64,000 bases of DNA from Spirosoma lacussanchae. Its GTDB lineage: Bacteria > Bacteroidota > Bacteroidia > Cytophagales > Spirosomataceae. Where the stretch lies: positions 2,459,731 to 2,523,730 of the forward strand of contig NZ_SWJG01000001.1 of NCBI RefSeq assembly GCF_005870035.1, given 5' to 3'. The notes below the pieces were generated by a model. The model saw only the letters and a list, made by a program, of their open reading frames with translations, ran no database searches and was not told the origin of the DNA. Below, in pieces: positions 37,167 through 47,008 of this stretch (the stretch's first letter is position 1; every line of letters begins with the position of its first letter). A program made the position numbers and the translations under genes.

Positions 37167-38078
37167 TTAATCAGTGGTTTCGCCGACGGCCTGGATGAAG
37201 ATATCGTTCATGCTGGGAATATTCTCGCCAAAAGACCGAACAGCCACCCGATCGAGCAGGTGACGGATCAGTTCGTTGACGGCAGCGTCGGGCGGAATCC
37301 GAATATCCGTTCGCTGAAAGTTGTCGTCAGTAGCGGTGGTAGTCAGTACTTCGAAGGCAGGCGGCAGGTCGTCAAGCGTTCCCTGGTACTCGACATGGTA
37401 GGTATGGGTTTTGAACTGTTCCTTGATGGCTCGCTTAGGCCCATCGAGCACTTTATGCGATCGGTTGATGAGCGCAATATGATCACAGAGTTCTTCAACC
37501 GATTCCATGCGGTGGGTCGAGAAGATGATGGTTTTCCCTTTGTCGCGCAGTTCGAGAATTTCGTCCTTGATCAGATTGGCATTGATGGGGTCAAAGCCGG
37601 AAAACGGCTCGTCTAGAATAATCAGATCGGGCTCGTGCATGACCGTGGCCACGAACTGCACCTTCTGCTGCATACCCTTCGACAAATCTTCTACCTGTTT
37701 GGTCCACCAGGTCTTGATATCGAACTTCACGAACCAGATTTTGAGCTTTTCCATCGCTTCTTTCTCGGTCAGCCCTTTCAACTGAGCCAGGTAAAGCAAT
37801 TGCTCACCAACCTTCATTTTTTTGTAAAGGCCGCGTTCTTCGGGCAAGTAGCCAATACGTTTGATGTGATCCGGCTTGAGCCGCTCACCATCCAGAATGA
37901 CCTCCCCCGAGTCGGGAGCGGTGATCTGATTAATTATACGGATCAGCGAGGTTTTACCGGCTCCATTGGGGCCCAGCAGCCCAAAAATACTGCCTTTGGG
38001 TACGTGGAGGCTGACATCGTCCAGCGCCCGATGCTCGGCATACTGCTTGACGATGTGGTGGGTTTCGAGAATATTCAC
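37167..38078 (-). CDS. ABC exporter ATP-binding protein (NatA-like)
   Basis: The GTG at 38078 (NILETHHIVKQYAEHRALDDV) is preferred over an ATG at 38147, which adds 23 unrelated residues. The 303-residue ATPase has Walker A GPNGAGKTS, the signature DLSKGMQQKVQFV, Walker B LIILDEP and H-loop STHRMES, plus a C-terminal accessory domain of about 90 residues common in NatA-type proteins. It lies upstream of the NatB-like permease. Confidence 0.92.
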   Translation of the reverse strand: MNILETHHIVKQYAEHRALDDVSLHVPKGSIFGLLGPNGAGKTSLIRIINQITAPDSGEVILDGERLKPDHIKRIGYLPEERGLYKKMKVGEQLLYLAQLKGLTEKEAMEKLKIWFVKFDIKTWWTKQVEDLSKGMQQKVQFVATVMHEPDLIILDEPFSGFDPINANLIKDEILELRDKGKTIIFSTHRMESVEELCDHIALINRSHKVLDGPKRAIKEQFKTHTYHVEYQGTLDDLPPAFEVLTTTATDDNFQRTDIRIPPDAAVNELIRHLLDRVAVRSFGENIPSMNDIFIQAVGETTD

Positions 38079-38189
38079 AGAGTTTGGTATAACGTTTAGG
38101 TTATCTAACGATCCGACAAATGAACGGGGCCTACACTGAATCAACAACCAATTTACGGATGAACTGCCATTGCGGTATATAGACGGTAT

Positions 38190-38228
38190 AAAAAAACCAC
38201 AGCCCCGGTCGGGACTGTGGTTTTTTTA
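38190..38228. terminator. Bidirectional terminator between the NatA-like gene and the RDD gene
   Basis: CCACAGCCCCG and CGGGACTGTGG pair with one mismatch, flanked by A-runs on the left and T-runs on the right. It ends 17 bp from the RDD gene's stop, so it most directly terminates that minus-strand gene. Confidence 0.8.
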
Positions 38229-38244
38229 TAAAGAATACAGCTGG

Positions 38245-38613
38245 TCAGGCCTTAACAACAATCGTTTTGGCCCATTTGTCGCCAAAGCGTTTTTTCTCAT
38301 CGCCTAGTACCATCAGGGCGTCAATGACGTTAAAAACCGGGATCATGAGCGACACCTGTCGGGTGATGGCGGTGCCGTAATCACCCAGCAGACCGGCACC
38401 GGTGTCTTCTCGGACCGCTTTGATGCCCATCAGCTTTTTCCCGATGCTTTGGCCACCCAGGAAACCGCCCACTTCGGGCAGGGCGTCTTTAACGAGGAAA
38501 TAGCCCAGGGCGAAAATCATGCCGATGAAGGAAAGCCTGTAACTGATGACGCCCAGGATCAGTAGTGGCACATAAGCCACGACGACATCGATAAGATACG
38601 CAATAAAACGCAC
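38245..38613 (-). CDS. RDD family membrane protein
   Basis: A 122-residue protein from a GTG start at 38613; an in-frame stop lies 16 codons further upstream and no other start codon exists between them. The RDD pattern is visible: RFIAYLIDVVV in the first helix and GQSIGKKLMGIK before the last helix. Three predicted membrane segments. The function of RDD proteins is mostly unknown; some take part in transport or stress. Confidence 0.85.
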   Translation of the reverse strand: MRFIAYLIDVVVAYVPLLILGVISYRLSFIGMIFALGYFLVKDALPEVGGFLGGQSIGKKLMGIKAVREDTGAGLLGDYGTAITRQVSLMIPVFNVIDALMVLGDEKKRFGDKWAKTIVVKA

Positions 38614-38767
38614 ACCGGCACTGGCTTTGACCTGGGTGCTGAGCGAGGTGAAGGACGATTACACAGGATACGGGTTTAGGTAAAACGGTTTGTAAAAAAA
38701 TCTCACCTAACCTACAAAATCTCCGGAAACGTTCTGCATTTCTGTTCAGCTACGGCCGCAATCTTTA

Positions 38768-40012
38768 CTAAGCGGTAATCTCTTCAGAATCAATAGGATG
38801 AGTGCGGAATTCACCTTCCCATTTAGAGACTACACAGGTAGCGACCGCGTTACCGGCCACGCTCGTGGCGCTGCGCCCCATATCCAGAACCTGGTCGATA
38901 CCCAGCAGCAGAGCCAGCCCTTCGATGGGTAAATTGAACAGGGACATGGTGCCGGCAATAACGACCAGCGACGCCCGTGGTACCCCAGCAATTCCCTTAG
39001 ACGTGATCATCAGCGTCAGCATCATCGTAATCTGCTGTTCAATGCTTAGCGGTACGCCATAAGCCTGGGCTATAAAAGCCGTCGCAAAGGTCATGTAGAG
39101 CATTGACCCATCGAGGTTGAACGAATATCCCAGGGGTAGCACGAACGAGATGATCCGTTCTGAGCAGCCAAACCGCCGTAAAGCCTCGATGGTCTGCGGA
39201 AACGAAGCCTCCGAACTGGCGGTACTGAACGACAGGATGATCGCATTCTTGATTTCGGCCAGCAACGCCAGATAGGGAATCCGCACGACCAGACAGATTA
39301 CCCACAAAACGACAAAAACGAAAAAGAGCAGCCCCCCAAAGAAGCAAAGAATCAGGTAGGCATAGCCCGCCAGAATACCGAGCCCCTGCTGGGCTACCAC
39401 GGCTGCAATAGCACCCAGCACCCCAAAGGGCGCAAATGACATCACGTACCCTGTCACTTTAAACATGACATGCGACAAAGCGTCGAGGGCTTTAATCACG
39501 ATTTTTCCCTGCGCCCCAATGGACCCAACTGCGATCCCGAAGAAAATGCTGAAGACCACGATCTGTAGTATTTCGTTGGTGGCCATGGCATCGATAAAAC
39601 TTGTCGGTACGATATGGGTAATGAAGTTCTCGAAGGTCATCTTGGGCACTTCAACACCCGTATCAGTTCCCTTGGGAGGCAGGGGCAGGCTCATTACCTC
39701 GCCCGGTTTCAGGATGTTTACTACCAGCAAACCAACCACCAGCGACAGAATGGTAGCGAAATAAAAATAAGCCAGCGTCTTGAGCCCGATCCGACCAACG
39801 GTACCAAAGTCGCCCAGTTTGGCGATACCCACGACCAGGGTGGCAAATACCAGCGGCCCAATGATCATCTTGATCAGCCGAAGAAAAATTTTGGAAAGTA
39901 TATTCAGGTCCGTTCCCGAAAATCCAGAGTCAGTTGCTGGAAACAAGTATCCAATCAGGATACCGAGCACCATGCCCAGAAAGATACGCGTAGTCAAGTT
40001 AGGGAGTTTCAT
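38768..40012 (-). CDS. Dicarboxylate/amino-acid:cation symporter (DAACS family)
   Basis: A 414-residue inner-membrane transporter of the GltP/DctA family. Recognisable are the Ser-rich re-entrant loop (SFSTASSEASFPQTI), the substrate/sodium motif LGYSFNLDGSMLYM, and MLTLMITSKGIAGVPRASLV. It imports C4-dicarboxylates or glutamate/aspartate with Na+ or H+. No two-component dicarboxylate sensor is adjacent. Confidence 0.93.
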   Translation of the reverse strand: MKLPNLTTRIFLGMVLGILIGYLFPATDSGFSGTDLNILSKIFLRLIKMIIGPLVFATLVVGIAKLGDFGTVGRIGLKTLAYFYFATILSLVVGLLVVNILKPGEVMSLPLPPKGTDTGVEVPKMTFENFITHIVPTSFIDAMATNEILQIVVFSIFFGIAVGSIGAQGKIVIKALDALSHVMFKVTGYVMSFAPFGVLGAIAAVVAQQGLGILAGYAYLILCFFGGLLFFVFVVLWVICLVVRIPYLALLAEIKNAIILSFSTASSEASFPQTIEALRRFGCSERIISFVLPLGYSFNLDGSMLYMTFATAFIAQAYGVPLSIEQQITMMLTLMITSKGIAGVPRASLVVIAGTMSLFNLPIEGLALLLGIDQVLDMGRSATSVAGNAVATCVVSKWEGEFRTHPIDSEEITA

Positions 40013-40195
40013 GCAGTCAGGTTGAAAGCCAGTATGAACAAAAGTAACGCAATCGGAGCAGTTGAGAAAACCGGAGCCGCACAGAAGTAGAGCCAGAGCG
40101 CTCAGAAGGCTATCCAGAGCGTGGGCAGCCCGAGATCTTACCCGCTTACGGATGCCGATCTGTCAGCCCGGGCAGGCGGCTAGGTCGGTAATCGT

Positions 40196-40636
40196 TCAGG
40201 CCTTAAAAACCCGTTTGTAGATTGGTTTTCGGTACGCAAACTGCGTCCATAGGAGCGGATACATCAGGTAATCAAAGAGCCAAAACGGGGTTCTGAACGT
40301 AATATCGTCGATAACGACGGTTCCGCCCGACTCGTGTCTGACCAGTCGGTGCCGATGTCGCCAGTACCGCAGGAAAAACGGCAGACGCACCCCTTCGTCG
40401 ACGAAGTAGATTTCATCAGCTGTGGTTTGCTGATCGGTGATCAGGCTTTCCCAGTCCTGACGAAACACCAGAAAATTCAACCGCAGGAGAACGACGTCTC
40501 CCCGTAAACAACCATCGAAACGAACGACCTCAACGGGTGGAAAAGGCGGACTGAGCTGATCGAACAACTTGCGATCAAACCCAGACCAGACGTCGGGGAG
40601 GGCCGCCTGTACTACGGTTTCGAGAACGATGTGCAT
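40196..40636 (-). CDS. SRPBCC-fold (START-like) protein
   Basis: A 146-residue soluble protein matching the ligand-binding SRPBCC type: an N-terminal strand (VLETVVQAALPDVW), a PPFPPVEVVRFDG stretch, and a C-terminal amphipathic helix region (LFDYLMYPLLWTQFAYRK). Often found in proteins that bind hydrophobic ligands. Function unknown. It is divergent from the hybrid sensor gene, with about 157 bp between starts. Confidence 0.7.
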   Translation of the reverse strand: MHIVLETVVQAALPDVWSGFDRKLFDQLSPPFPPVEVVRFDGCLRGDVVLLRLNFLVFRQDWESLITDQQTTADEIYFVDEGVRLPFFLRYWRHRHRLVRHESGGTVVIDDITFRTPFWLFDYLMYPLLWTQFAYRKPIYKRVFKA

Positions 40637-40793
40637 GTACTGCTACGTATCAAAGACTCTATATCCGATGAGTTTTCTATACCGCTTAATAAATCTTACT
40701 ACCGTAAAATTGATAAAGACGCCGATTTTAGCCAATTTGACCAGTCAGAATCGGCCATTTCCAGGTCGACCTAAGCAACTTTACAATCGGTTT

Positions 40794-43700
40794 ATGCATC
40801 GGTTCGAGTGGTGGTTTGTCAGGTTAGTCGTTGTCGGATTGCTGACTCAAGCTACCCCGTCCAAGGCTACCGGTCCGGTTTCGGAGTACCTGACCGTACG
40901 GAATGGCCTGCCCCAGGGTTTCATAAGCGCCATGCTTCAGGATCAGCGTGGCTTTATCTGGCTGGCAACGCGCGATGGTCTCTGCCGCTACGATGGCACC
41001 CGGTTTCAGGTCTATAACCATGATCCCCAGCAGCCGGGGTCACTCGCTTTCAGCAGCCTGACCGGCCTGCGGGAAGATAAAGCCGGCCGAATCTGGATCC
41101 GTACGGAGAATAACCATATCGACTGTTTCGACCCCGTAACCGAAAAAACGAATCACCCGTCCAACTCCCCCGCCTTTCGGCAAGTCCTGGGTCGCCACCA
41201 ACTTACGGGCATCTGGCCCGACCCGTCTGGCAATGTCTGGGTCACTACGCAAACAAACGGCTTTTTCCGGCTGAATGCAAACGGGTCGGTGTCGCATCAT
41301 CACTGGGCGGCCAGCCACGAGCCCCAGCCGTTGATTCGGTCGCTGCTCCTCGACAAAGGTGGGAATCTCTGGCTGGGTACCAACCTCGGACTCTTTCGCT
41401 ATACCCCGCAATCGAAGCAGTTTGTCGCCTATCGTATAGCTCAGGGTTTACCCCAGAACGATGTGTTCAGCCTCTACGAACGCCGGGGCGGTACCTTTGT
41501 TCTGGGCTTTCCGGGCAAAGCCGTCTTTTTCGACCCTGCCGCTGGGCGGGCTACGAAGACGTTATCTCTTCCAGGATCGCCGAACCAGATCCCGCTATAC
41601 GCCAGCGACACACGGGGAATCGACTACATCAACCAGCACCGCTACACGGATGAGACCGGTCTACAGCCCTTACCCGCCGATGCAAAGCTTAGCCGTTTCT
41701 CGGCCCTGTCTATGCTGGTCGACCGGTCCAATGTGCTCTGGATCGGGCTCGACGGCGACGGGGTCATCAAATACGATCTGAACAAACGTCCGTTTACGGC
41801 CTGGCCCTACACCAGCTCGTTCTCGACTGACTGGATGACCCAGCAGGCGGGTATTCCGCTCAGCTCGATCCCTCCCCTGATCCGGCAGCAGCGGCCCGAT
41901 GCGCTTAGGTACCAGTTCGATAGGCAGAAAAACCTATGGCTCAGCAGTGCCGTAACCCCTTTATACCGCTACAACGCCAGTCAGAAGTCCTTCGAAGCGG
42001 TGCCCCCAACGGGTATCGAAGCCCGCTGGTTACCGGGTGGGTCGTTTCGCATGACCGCGCTGGCTACGGGGCCGTCGGGTGAAATATGGGGGTTGCTGGG
42101 GCCCGACAACCGGGCCGTTGTCCGGTATAATCCCACCCTTTGCACATTCACCGCCTTCCCACTTCCCCTCCCTGCCAACAATCCCTATACCATCATGGGT
42201 ATGCTGGTAGACGGTGGCCGGATCTATCTGGCGACGCAAAGTCATGGCTTGCTGCGCGCTGATTTATCGACCCAGCGACTGGTACGCTGGTACGCTCAGG
42301 CATCGGATAACCAGTCAATTCCCAACAACGCGCTGCTGTGTCTGGCGCAGGACCCGGCGCAGTATAATCATTTATGGATCGGCACGTTCGGTAGCGGTCT
42401 TTGTCGACTCGATAAGCTCACGGGGCAGATACGGCGCTTTGGCGTGGGGCAGAGCTTACCCAACAATGTGATCTATGCCATTCGTCCCGATGGACAGGGT
42501 CATCTCTGGCTCAGCACAAACCGGGGGCTTTGCCGATTTGACAGTCGCACATTTGAGGTCCGCAATTACACCACCGACGATGGTTTGCCCAGCGAGGAGT
42601 TTAACCGGTATCACGACGTTGCCCTGCCCGACGGGCGGCTAATCTTTGGCGGCATTGGTGGGTATACCGTCTTTGAACCCGGCCAGGTAACCGACGATGC
42701 CTACAAACCGCAGGTTGCCCTAACTGCCCTTCGGATCAACAACCAGCCCGTGCGGGCTACAACACCCGGCTCCCCGCTCGCGCAGGACATCGACCAGACC
42801 ACGGATATTGACCTCAACCATGACCAGAACTTCCTGGCGTTTGATTTTTCGGCCCTCCAGTTCAACAAGAGTGGTAAGAATCAGTACCGCTATAAGTTGA
42901 CAGGGCTGGATAAAGACTGGATTTACAGCGGTAACCAGACCTCCGCTACCTACACCAACCTCCCTCCCGGCACCTATACGTTCGTCGTCAACGCGTCCAA
43001 TACCTCCGGCATCTGGAGTCCGCATGCGCGGAAGGTCAGGATCGTTATTAATCCGCCCGTCTGGGCAACCTGGTGGGCCTATACCGGGTATGTCCTGCTG
43101 CTGATTGGTGCCATCGTGCTGTTCCTGCGGGTTCGCATCAACCGGATTCAGCTCCGCAGCCGGATCGAACTTCGGGAGCAGGAGTCGGCGCAGCTCAAAC
43201 AGCTGGATGAAGTCAAATCCCGCTTTTTTGCCAACATTACCCACGAGTTGCGTACGCCATTGACTTTAATTCTAACACCGTTAGATCAACTTCTGGAAGA
43301 GATCACGGACCCGCAGCATCACAACCGGCTCGCCATGGTACACCGGAGTGCCAACCGGCTTCTGCGGCTTATTAACGAATTACTGGATCTGGCTAAACTG
43401 GAAGCCGGCACCCTAACCGTTACCAATGTTCCGGGCGATCTGGCCGAGTTTGTCGAACGAACGGTGTCGGTCTTTAACGAAGAAGCCCAGCGTAAAAGGG
43501 TTAACCTACGGGTCAAGTCAACCATTTCACAACCGCACTACTGGTTCGACAGCGACAAACTGGATAAAATCCTGAGTAACCTGCTGGCCAACGCCTTCAA
43601 ATTCACGAACTCCGGCGGCTCCATTTCGGTCCTGCTCGAGTTGGCCCAGCCCGCGCCCAGCCTGTCGGAGCCAGCCGGACCATCGACGGTAGCCTACGAA

Positions 43701-44786
43701 CGGGTTCGACTCACGGTGAGCGACAGCGGTAAAGGCATCGATCCTGACAAGCTTCCCTACATATTTAACCGGTTCTATCAGGCCAGCCCCTCCTCCGACC
43801 AATCGGTGACCGGCTCGGGTATTGGCCTAGCGCTGACTAAAGAACTGGTCGAGATCATGCAGGGCTCTGTCAGTGTATCGAGCAAGCCATCGGTGGGCAC
43901 CACGTTTGTGGTCGAGCTACCCTGTCTCCCCGCCCGTACAATCGCATCACCTGCTCCGGCAACTAATGCTGTCCTGACCGGTGACCAGGCTGGTCGAAGT
44001 CCTGCCAGCGATGCGCATACTTACCAGCTATTATTGGTTGAAGATAACGACGAAATAGCCGGTTACCTGGCTGACATCCTAAGCAAACACTGGCTCGTGA
44101 AGCGGGTTAGCAACGGCCAGGCCGGGGTTGAAGCCGCCCTGGCTGACACACCCGATGTGATCATCAGCGATGTGCTGATGCCCCAACTGAATGGGTATGA
44201 ACTGTGCCGCCAGGTAAAAGCCAACCCCGCCACCAGCCATATTCCCGTTATTCTGTTAACTGCCAAAACAGCCGTCGAAAGTCGGACAGAAGGGTTTTCG
44301 GCGGGGGCAGACGATTACATAGCCAAACCGTTTGATGTGAATGAACTGCTGGGGCGCATCCGCAATCGGCTCGACCAGCAGCAACGACTACGCCAGCACC
44401 ACCGCAAACTGCTGTTGCGCGAGGGTCATCTGCCTAACTCCAGCGCCGACCCGGAAGACGACTTCATGAACCGGGTCTATACCGTACTGGAAAGCCGGCT
44501 CGATGATTCTACGTTCGGGGTCGAATCGCTGGCTTCGGCTATTGGTATCAGCCGGATGCACCTGAACCGGAAACTGAAAGTGCTGACGGGCTTTACCCCC
44601 AATGAGCTGATCCGTGTGGTGCGGCTCAACCGGGCTGCCGAGCTACTGCTGACGGGTGCGTCCATTTCCGAAGTAGCCGATCGGGTTGGTTTCGACACGC
44701 CCGCTTATTTCTCGAAAGTTTTCAAAGAACACCATCACCTGACACCAACTGATTTTGTAGAAAAGAATCGACAGGAAGTTGTGTAA
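40794..44786 (+). CDS. Hybrid two-component system regulator (one-protein HTCS)
   Basis: The ATG at 40794 gives 1330 residues beginning with a signal peptide/TM (MHRFEWWFVRLVVVGLL). Two seven-bladed propellers of Reg_prop repeats (about 30-690) form the periplasmic sensor, then a Y_Y_Y domain (about 690-760), one membrane helix (about 778-798), a HisKA domain (NITHELRTPLT, His817), an ATPase domain, a receiver domain (SDVLMPQ, Asp1126) and an AraC-type DNA-binding domain (about 1210-1325). Such regulators sense oligosaccharides in this phylum and turn on nearby uptake loci; no SusC/D locus is adjacent here. A longer frame starting at 40569 is less likely because it removes the signal peptide from the N-terminus. 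Confidence 0.93.
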   Translation: MHRFEWWFVRLVVVGLLTQATPSKATGPVSEYLTVRNGLPQGFISAMLQDQRGFIWLATRDGLCRYDGTRFQVYNHDPQQPGSLAFSSLTGLREDKAGRIWIRTENNHIDCFDPVTEKTNHPSNSPAFRQVLGRHQLTGIWPDPSGNVWVTTQTNGFFRLNANGSVSHHHWAASHEPQPLIRSLLLDKGGNLWLGTNLGLFRYTPQSKQFVAYRIAQGLPQNDVFSLYERRGGTFVLGFPGKAVFFDPAAGRATKTLSLPGSPNQIPLYASDTRGIDYINQHRYTDETGLQPLPADAKLSRFSALSMLVDRSNVLWIGLDGDGVIKYDLNKRPFTAWPYTSSFSTDWMTQQAGIPLSSIPPLIRQQRPDALRYQFDRQKNLWLSSAVTPLYRYNASQKSFEAVPPTGIEARWLPGGSFRMTALATGPSGEIWGLLGPDNRAVVRYNPTLCTFTAFPLPLPANNPYTIMGMLVDGGRIYLATQSHGLLRADLSTQRLVRWYAQASDNQSIPNNALLCLAQDPAQYNHLWIGTFGSGLCRLDKLTGQIRRFGVGQSLPNNVIYAIRPDGQGHLWLSTNRGLCRFDSRTFEVRNYTTDDGLPSEEFNRYHDVALPDGRLIFGGIGGYTVFEPGQVTDDAYKPQVALTALRINNQPVRATTPGSPLAQDIDQTTDIDLNHDQNFLAFDFSALQFNKSGKNQYRYKLTGLDKDWIYSGNQTSATYTNLPPGTYTFVVNASNTSGIWSPHARKVRIVINPPVWATWWAYTGYVLLLIGAIVLFLRVRINRIQLRSRIELREQESAQLKQLDEVKSRFFANITHELRTPLTLILTPLDQLLEEITDPQHHNRLAMVHRSANRLLRLINELLDLAKLEAGTLTVTNVPGDLAEFVERTVSVFNEEAQRKRVNLRVKSTISQPHYWFDSDKLDKILSNLLANAFKFTNSGGSISVLLELAQPAPSLSEPAGPSTVAYERVRLTVSDSGKGIDPDKLPYIFNRFYQASPSSDQSVTGSGIGLALTKELVEIMQGSVSVSSKPSVGTTFVVELPCLPARTIASPAPATNAVLTGDQAGRSPASDAHTYQLLLVEDNDEIAGYLADILSKHWLVKRVSNGQAGVEAALADTPDVIISDVLMPQLNGYELCRQVKANPATSHIPVILLTAKTAVESRTEGFSAGADDYIAKPFDVNELLGRIRNRLDQQQRLRQHHRKLLLREGHLPNSSADPEDDFMNRVYTVLESRLDDSTFGVESLASAIGISRMHLNRKLKVLTGFTPNELIRVVRLNRAAELLLTGASISEVADRVGFDTPAYFSKVFKEHHHLTPTDFVEKNRQEVV

Positions 44787-44873
44787 GCGGTGTTTTGTCT
44801 CCTCATTTTGTATTAATCCCACTTTAAATTAGCCATTTTGGTCCATTCAATCGGCTTTACAGGCTGAGTTGGG

Positions 44874-44908
44874 GGCATGTTACAAATTTTATAGGGCGTG
44901 TTACAAAT
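44874..44908. promoter_or_regulatory. Direct repeat upstream of the LytTR gene, candidate binding site
   Basis: GGCATGTTACAAAT (44874-44887) and GGCGTGTTACAAAT (44895-44908) are 13/14 identical, with a 21-bp period (two helical turns). LytTR proteins bind paired direct repeats with about this spacing. The site lies 80-115 bp upstream of a LytTR-domain gene, so autoregulation is plausible. A TAGTATTG sequence further downstream is one mismatch from a -7 element. Confidence 0.5.
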
Positions 44909-44987
44909 CAGCAAGTCCCTGGACGAGATCGAAGTTAGTATTGTGTAGTGATCCTAACTATCTGTAAAACCTCTCTACCAGATACTC

Positions 44988-45386
44988 ATGACCTATTATT
45001 CGTCTGCCTCAGCGTCGGTTCGTACCATGCCCTCTGAATGGCCTCCTCTAAAGCTGTACCTCCGCGAAACCGGTCGTCAGTCATTCTCTGTAGCTGATTT
45101 AGTATACCTTCAGGCCGTAGCTAATTACAGCTGGCTGAACTGGGTAGACGGACGTCGGATGCTGATGCCCCGTACGTTAAAGTATTACTCGCCGAAACTG
45201 CCTACCGAGCTCTTCATCCGGTTGCATCGCAACTGCGTCGTTAACAAACGGTACGTAGATCGGCTCGAACGTACCGAAACAGGTGGGCTCGTTCACCTGT
45301 CGACGGGGGAAGTATTGCCCGTATCCCGTCGCCGGTGGGGTACCGTTCGTCGGCAGCTGGCCCACAATATGCCACATCTCAATTAA
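44988..45386 (+). CDS. Stand-alone LytTR DNA-binding protein
   Basis: A 132-residue protein made of little more than a LytTR domain (about 20-125): DLVYLQAVANYSWLNWVDG, the beta-strand and arginine-rich core FIRLHRNCVVNKRYVDR, and VLPVSRRRWGTVRRQL. It has no receiver domain, unlike most LytTR response regulators, so it is probably regulated by expression or a separate protein. Terminated at 45430-45462. Confidence 0.85.
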   Translation: MTYYSSASASVRTMPSEWPPLKLYLRETGRQSFSVADLVYLQAVANYSWLNWVDGRRMLMPRTLKYYSPKLPTELFIRLHRNCVVNKRYVDRLERTETGGLVHLSTGEVLPVSRRRWGTVRRQLAHNMPHLN

Positions 45387-45429
45387 TCATATTCTGGCTT
45401 TTCGCTTCTACTCCAACAGCCTTGCAGAC

Positions 45430-45462
45430 AAAGAGCCCCGATCAACATGATCGGGGCTCTTT
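45430..45462. terminator. Bidirectional terminator between LytTR gene and glyS
   Basis: A perfect 15-bp stem (arms 45430-45444 and 45448-45462; AAAGAGCCCCGATCA) with a three-base loop and A/T ends, between two converging genes. Confidence 0.85.
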
Positions 45463-45499
45463 GCGTATAAACAGTAACGAACGAAGCGGTAGTCAGTCT

Positions 45500-47008
45500 C
45501 TACATGTTTTCCAGCACACGTTCCATAGACACTTCCTGACCGATTCGGCTTTTCAGCTCGCTGATTGGCACCCGAATCTGCTCGGTCGTATCGCGGTAGC
45601 GAATGGTAACGGTATCATCTTCCAGCGTCTGGTAGTCGACCGCAATACAGAAAGGAGTTCCTACCAGATCCTGACGGGTGTAACGCTTGCCAATAGCATC
45701 ACGCTCTTCCATAACGACCCGGAACTCCGAACGCAGCGACTTCATGATCTGCTCGGCTTTCTCGGGCAGGCCATCTTTACGAACGAGCGGGAACACAGCT
45801 GCCTTAATAGGCGCCAGCGCCGGGTGCAATTTGAGATACGTCCGCTCTTTCTGATCGTCGCCTTCGCCAACGGTTTCTTTGGTAAAGGCATTACAGAATA
45901 CCGCCAGGAACAGCCGGTCGGCACCGACCGATGTTTCAACTACGTACGGAATGTAGTTGCCGTAGGGTTTGCCGGTTGCCGGATCGATATCGTTATCGAA
46001 ATACTGTTGCTTTTTGCGGCTCAGCTCCTGGTGCGACTTTAGGTCAAAGTCGGTGCGGGAGTGGATACCTTCCATTTCGCGGAAACCAAATGGAAACTGA
46101 TATTCAATGTCCACGGCTGCGTTGGCATAGTGGGCCAGCTTCTCATGGATGTGAAATTTGAGTTTCCCGGCCGGCAGCCCGATGGCTTGGTGGAACTTCA
46201 TCCGGGTATCCCGCCAGCGTTCGTACCAGTCCATTTCGGTGCCTGGCCGTACGAAGAACTGCATTTCCATCTGCTCAAACTCGCGCATCCGGAACGTAAA
46301 CTGCCGGGCCACGATCTCGTTCCGGAAGGCTTTCCCGATCTGGGCGATACCAAACGGCACCTTCATCCGACCCGTCTTCTGCACATTCAGGAAATTAACG
46401 AAGATGCCCTGCGCGGTTTCGGGCCGCAGGTAGATCAGGCTGGCGTCTTCGGCCAGCGAGCCAACCTGGGTGGAGAACATCAGGTTAAACTGCCGAACCT
46501 CAGTCCAGTTGTCGGTACCCGATACAGGATCTTTGATGCCTTCAGCAATGATCAGATTACGCACGCCCTCCAGGTCGTTTTCGCCCAGCAGGCGTCCCAT
46601 CTCTTGCAGGAGCGCCGTACTGCGGGCGTCATCACCGGCGTTGGCGTATTCTTCAGCTTTAAGCTCCAGCAGCTGGTCGGCCCGGTACCGCTTTTTAGAG
46701 TCGCGGTTATCGATCATCGGATCGTTGAATGAATCAACGTGACCCGACGCTTTCCAGGTCAGGGGGTGCATGAAAATAGACGCGTCGATCCCCACCACGT
46801 TATCGTGGAGCTGGGTCATGGCTTTCCACCACAGCGTTTTCAGATTATTTTTCAGCTCAACGCCGTTCTGCCCATAGTCATATACGGCCTGCAGACCGTC
46901 GTAAATCTCAGACGAAGGAAATACGAAGCCATATTCTTTGGCGTGGGCGATGATGTCTTGCAGCGAAGTCGCTGGTGGTCCGTCGGTACGGGCTGGAGTA
47001 GTATTCAT
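45500..47008 (-). CDS. glyS: Glycine-tRNA ligase (alpha2 type)
   Basis: A 502-residue class II synthetase from the ATG at 47008; a TTG four codons upstream is possible. It is the single-chain type used by Bacteroidota rather than the alpha/beta tetramer. Features: FVFPSSEIYDGLQAVYDYGQNG near the N-terminus, LRPETAQGIFVNF (motif 2 region), FRNEIVARQFTFRMREFEQME, and the C-terminal anticodon-binding part (AVFPLVRKDGLPEKA). It charges tRNA-Gly. Confidence 0.96.
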   Translation of the reverse strand: MNTTPARTDGPPATSLQDIIAHAKEYGFVFPSSEIYDGLQAVYDYGQNGVELKNNLKTLWWKAMTQLHDNVVGIDASIFMHPLTWKASGHVDSFNDPMIDNRDSKKRYRADQLLELKAEEYANAGDDARSTALLQEMGRLLGENDLEGVRNLIIAEGIKDPVSGTDNWTEVRQFNLMFSTQVGSLAEDASLIYLRPETAQGIFVNFLNVQKTGRMKVPFGIAQIGKAFRNEIVARQFTFRMREFEQMEMQFFVRPGTEMDWYERWRDTRMKFHQAIGLPAGKLKFHIHEKLAHYANAAVDIEYQFPFGFREMEGIHSRTDFDLKSHQELSRKKQQYFDNDIDPATGKPYGNYIPYVVETSVGADRLFLAVFCNAFTKETVGEGDDQKERTYLKLHPALAPIKAAVFPLVRKDGLPEKAEQIMKSLRSEFRVVMEERDAIGKRYTRQDLVGTPFCIAVDYQTLEDDTVTIRYRDTTEQIRVPISELKSRIGQEVSMERVLENM

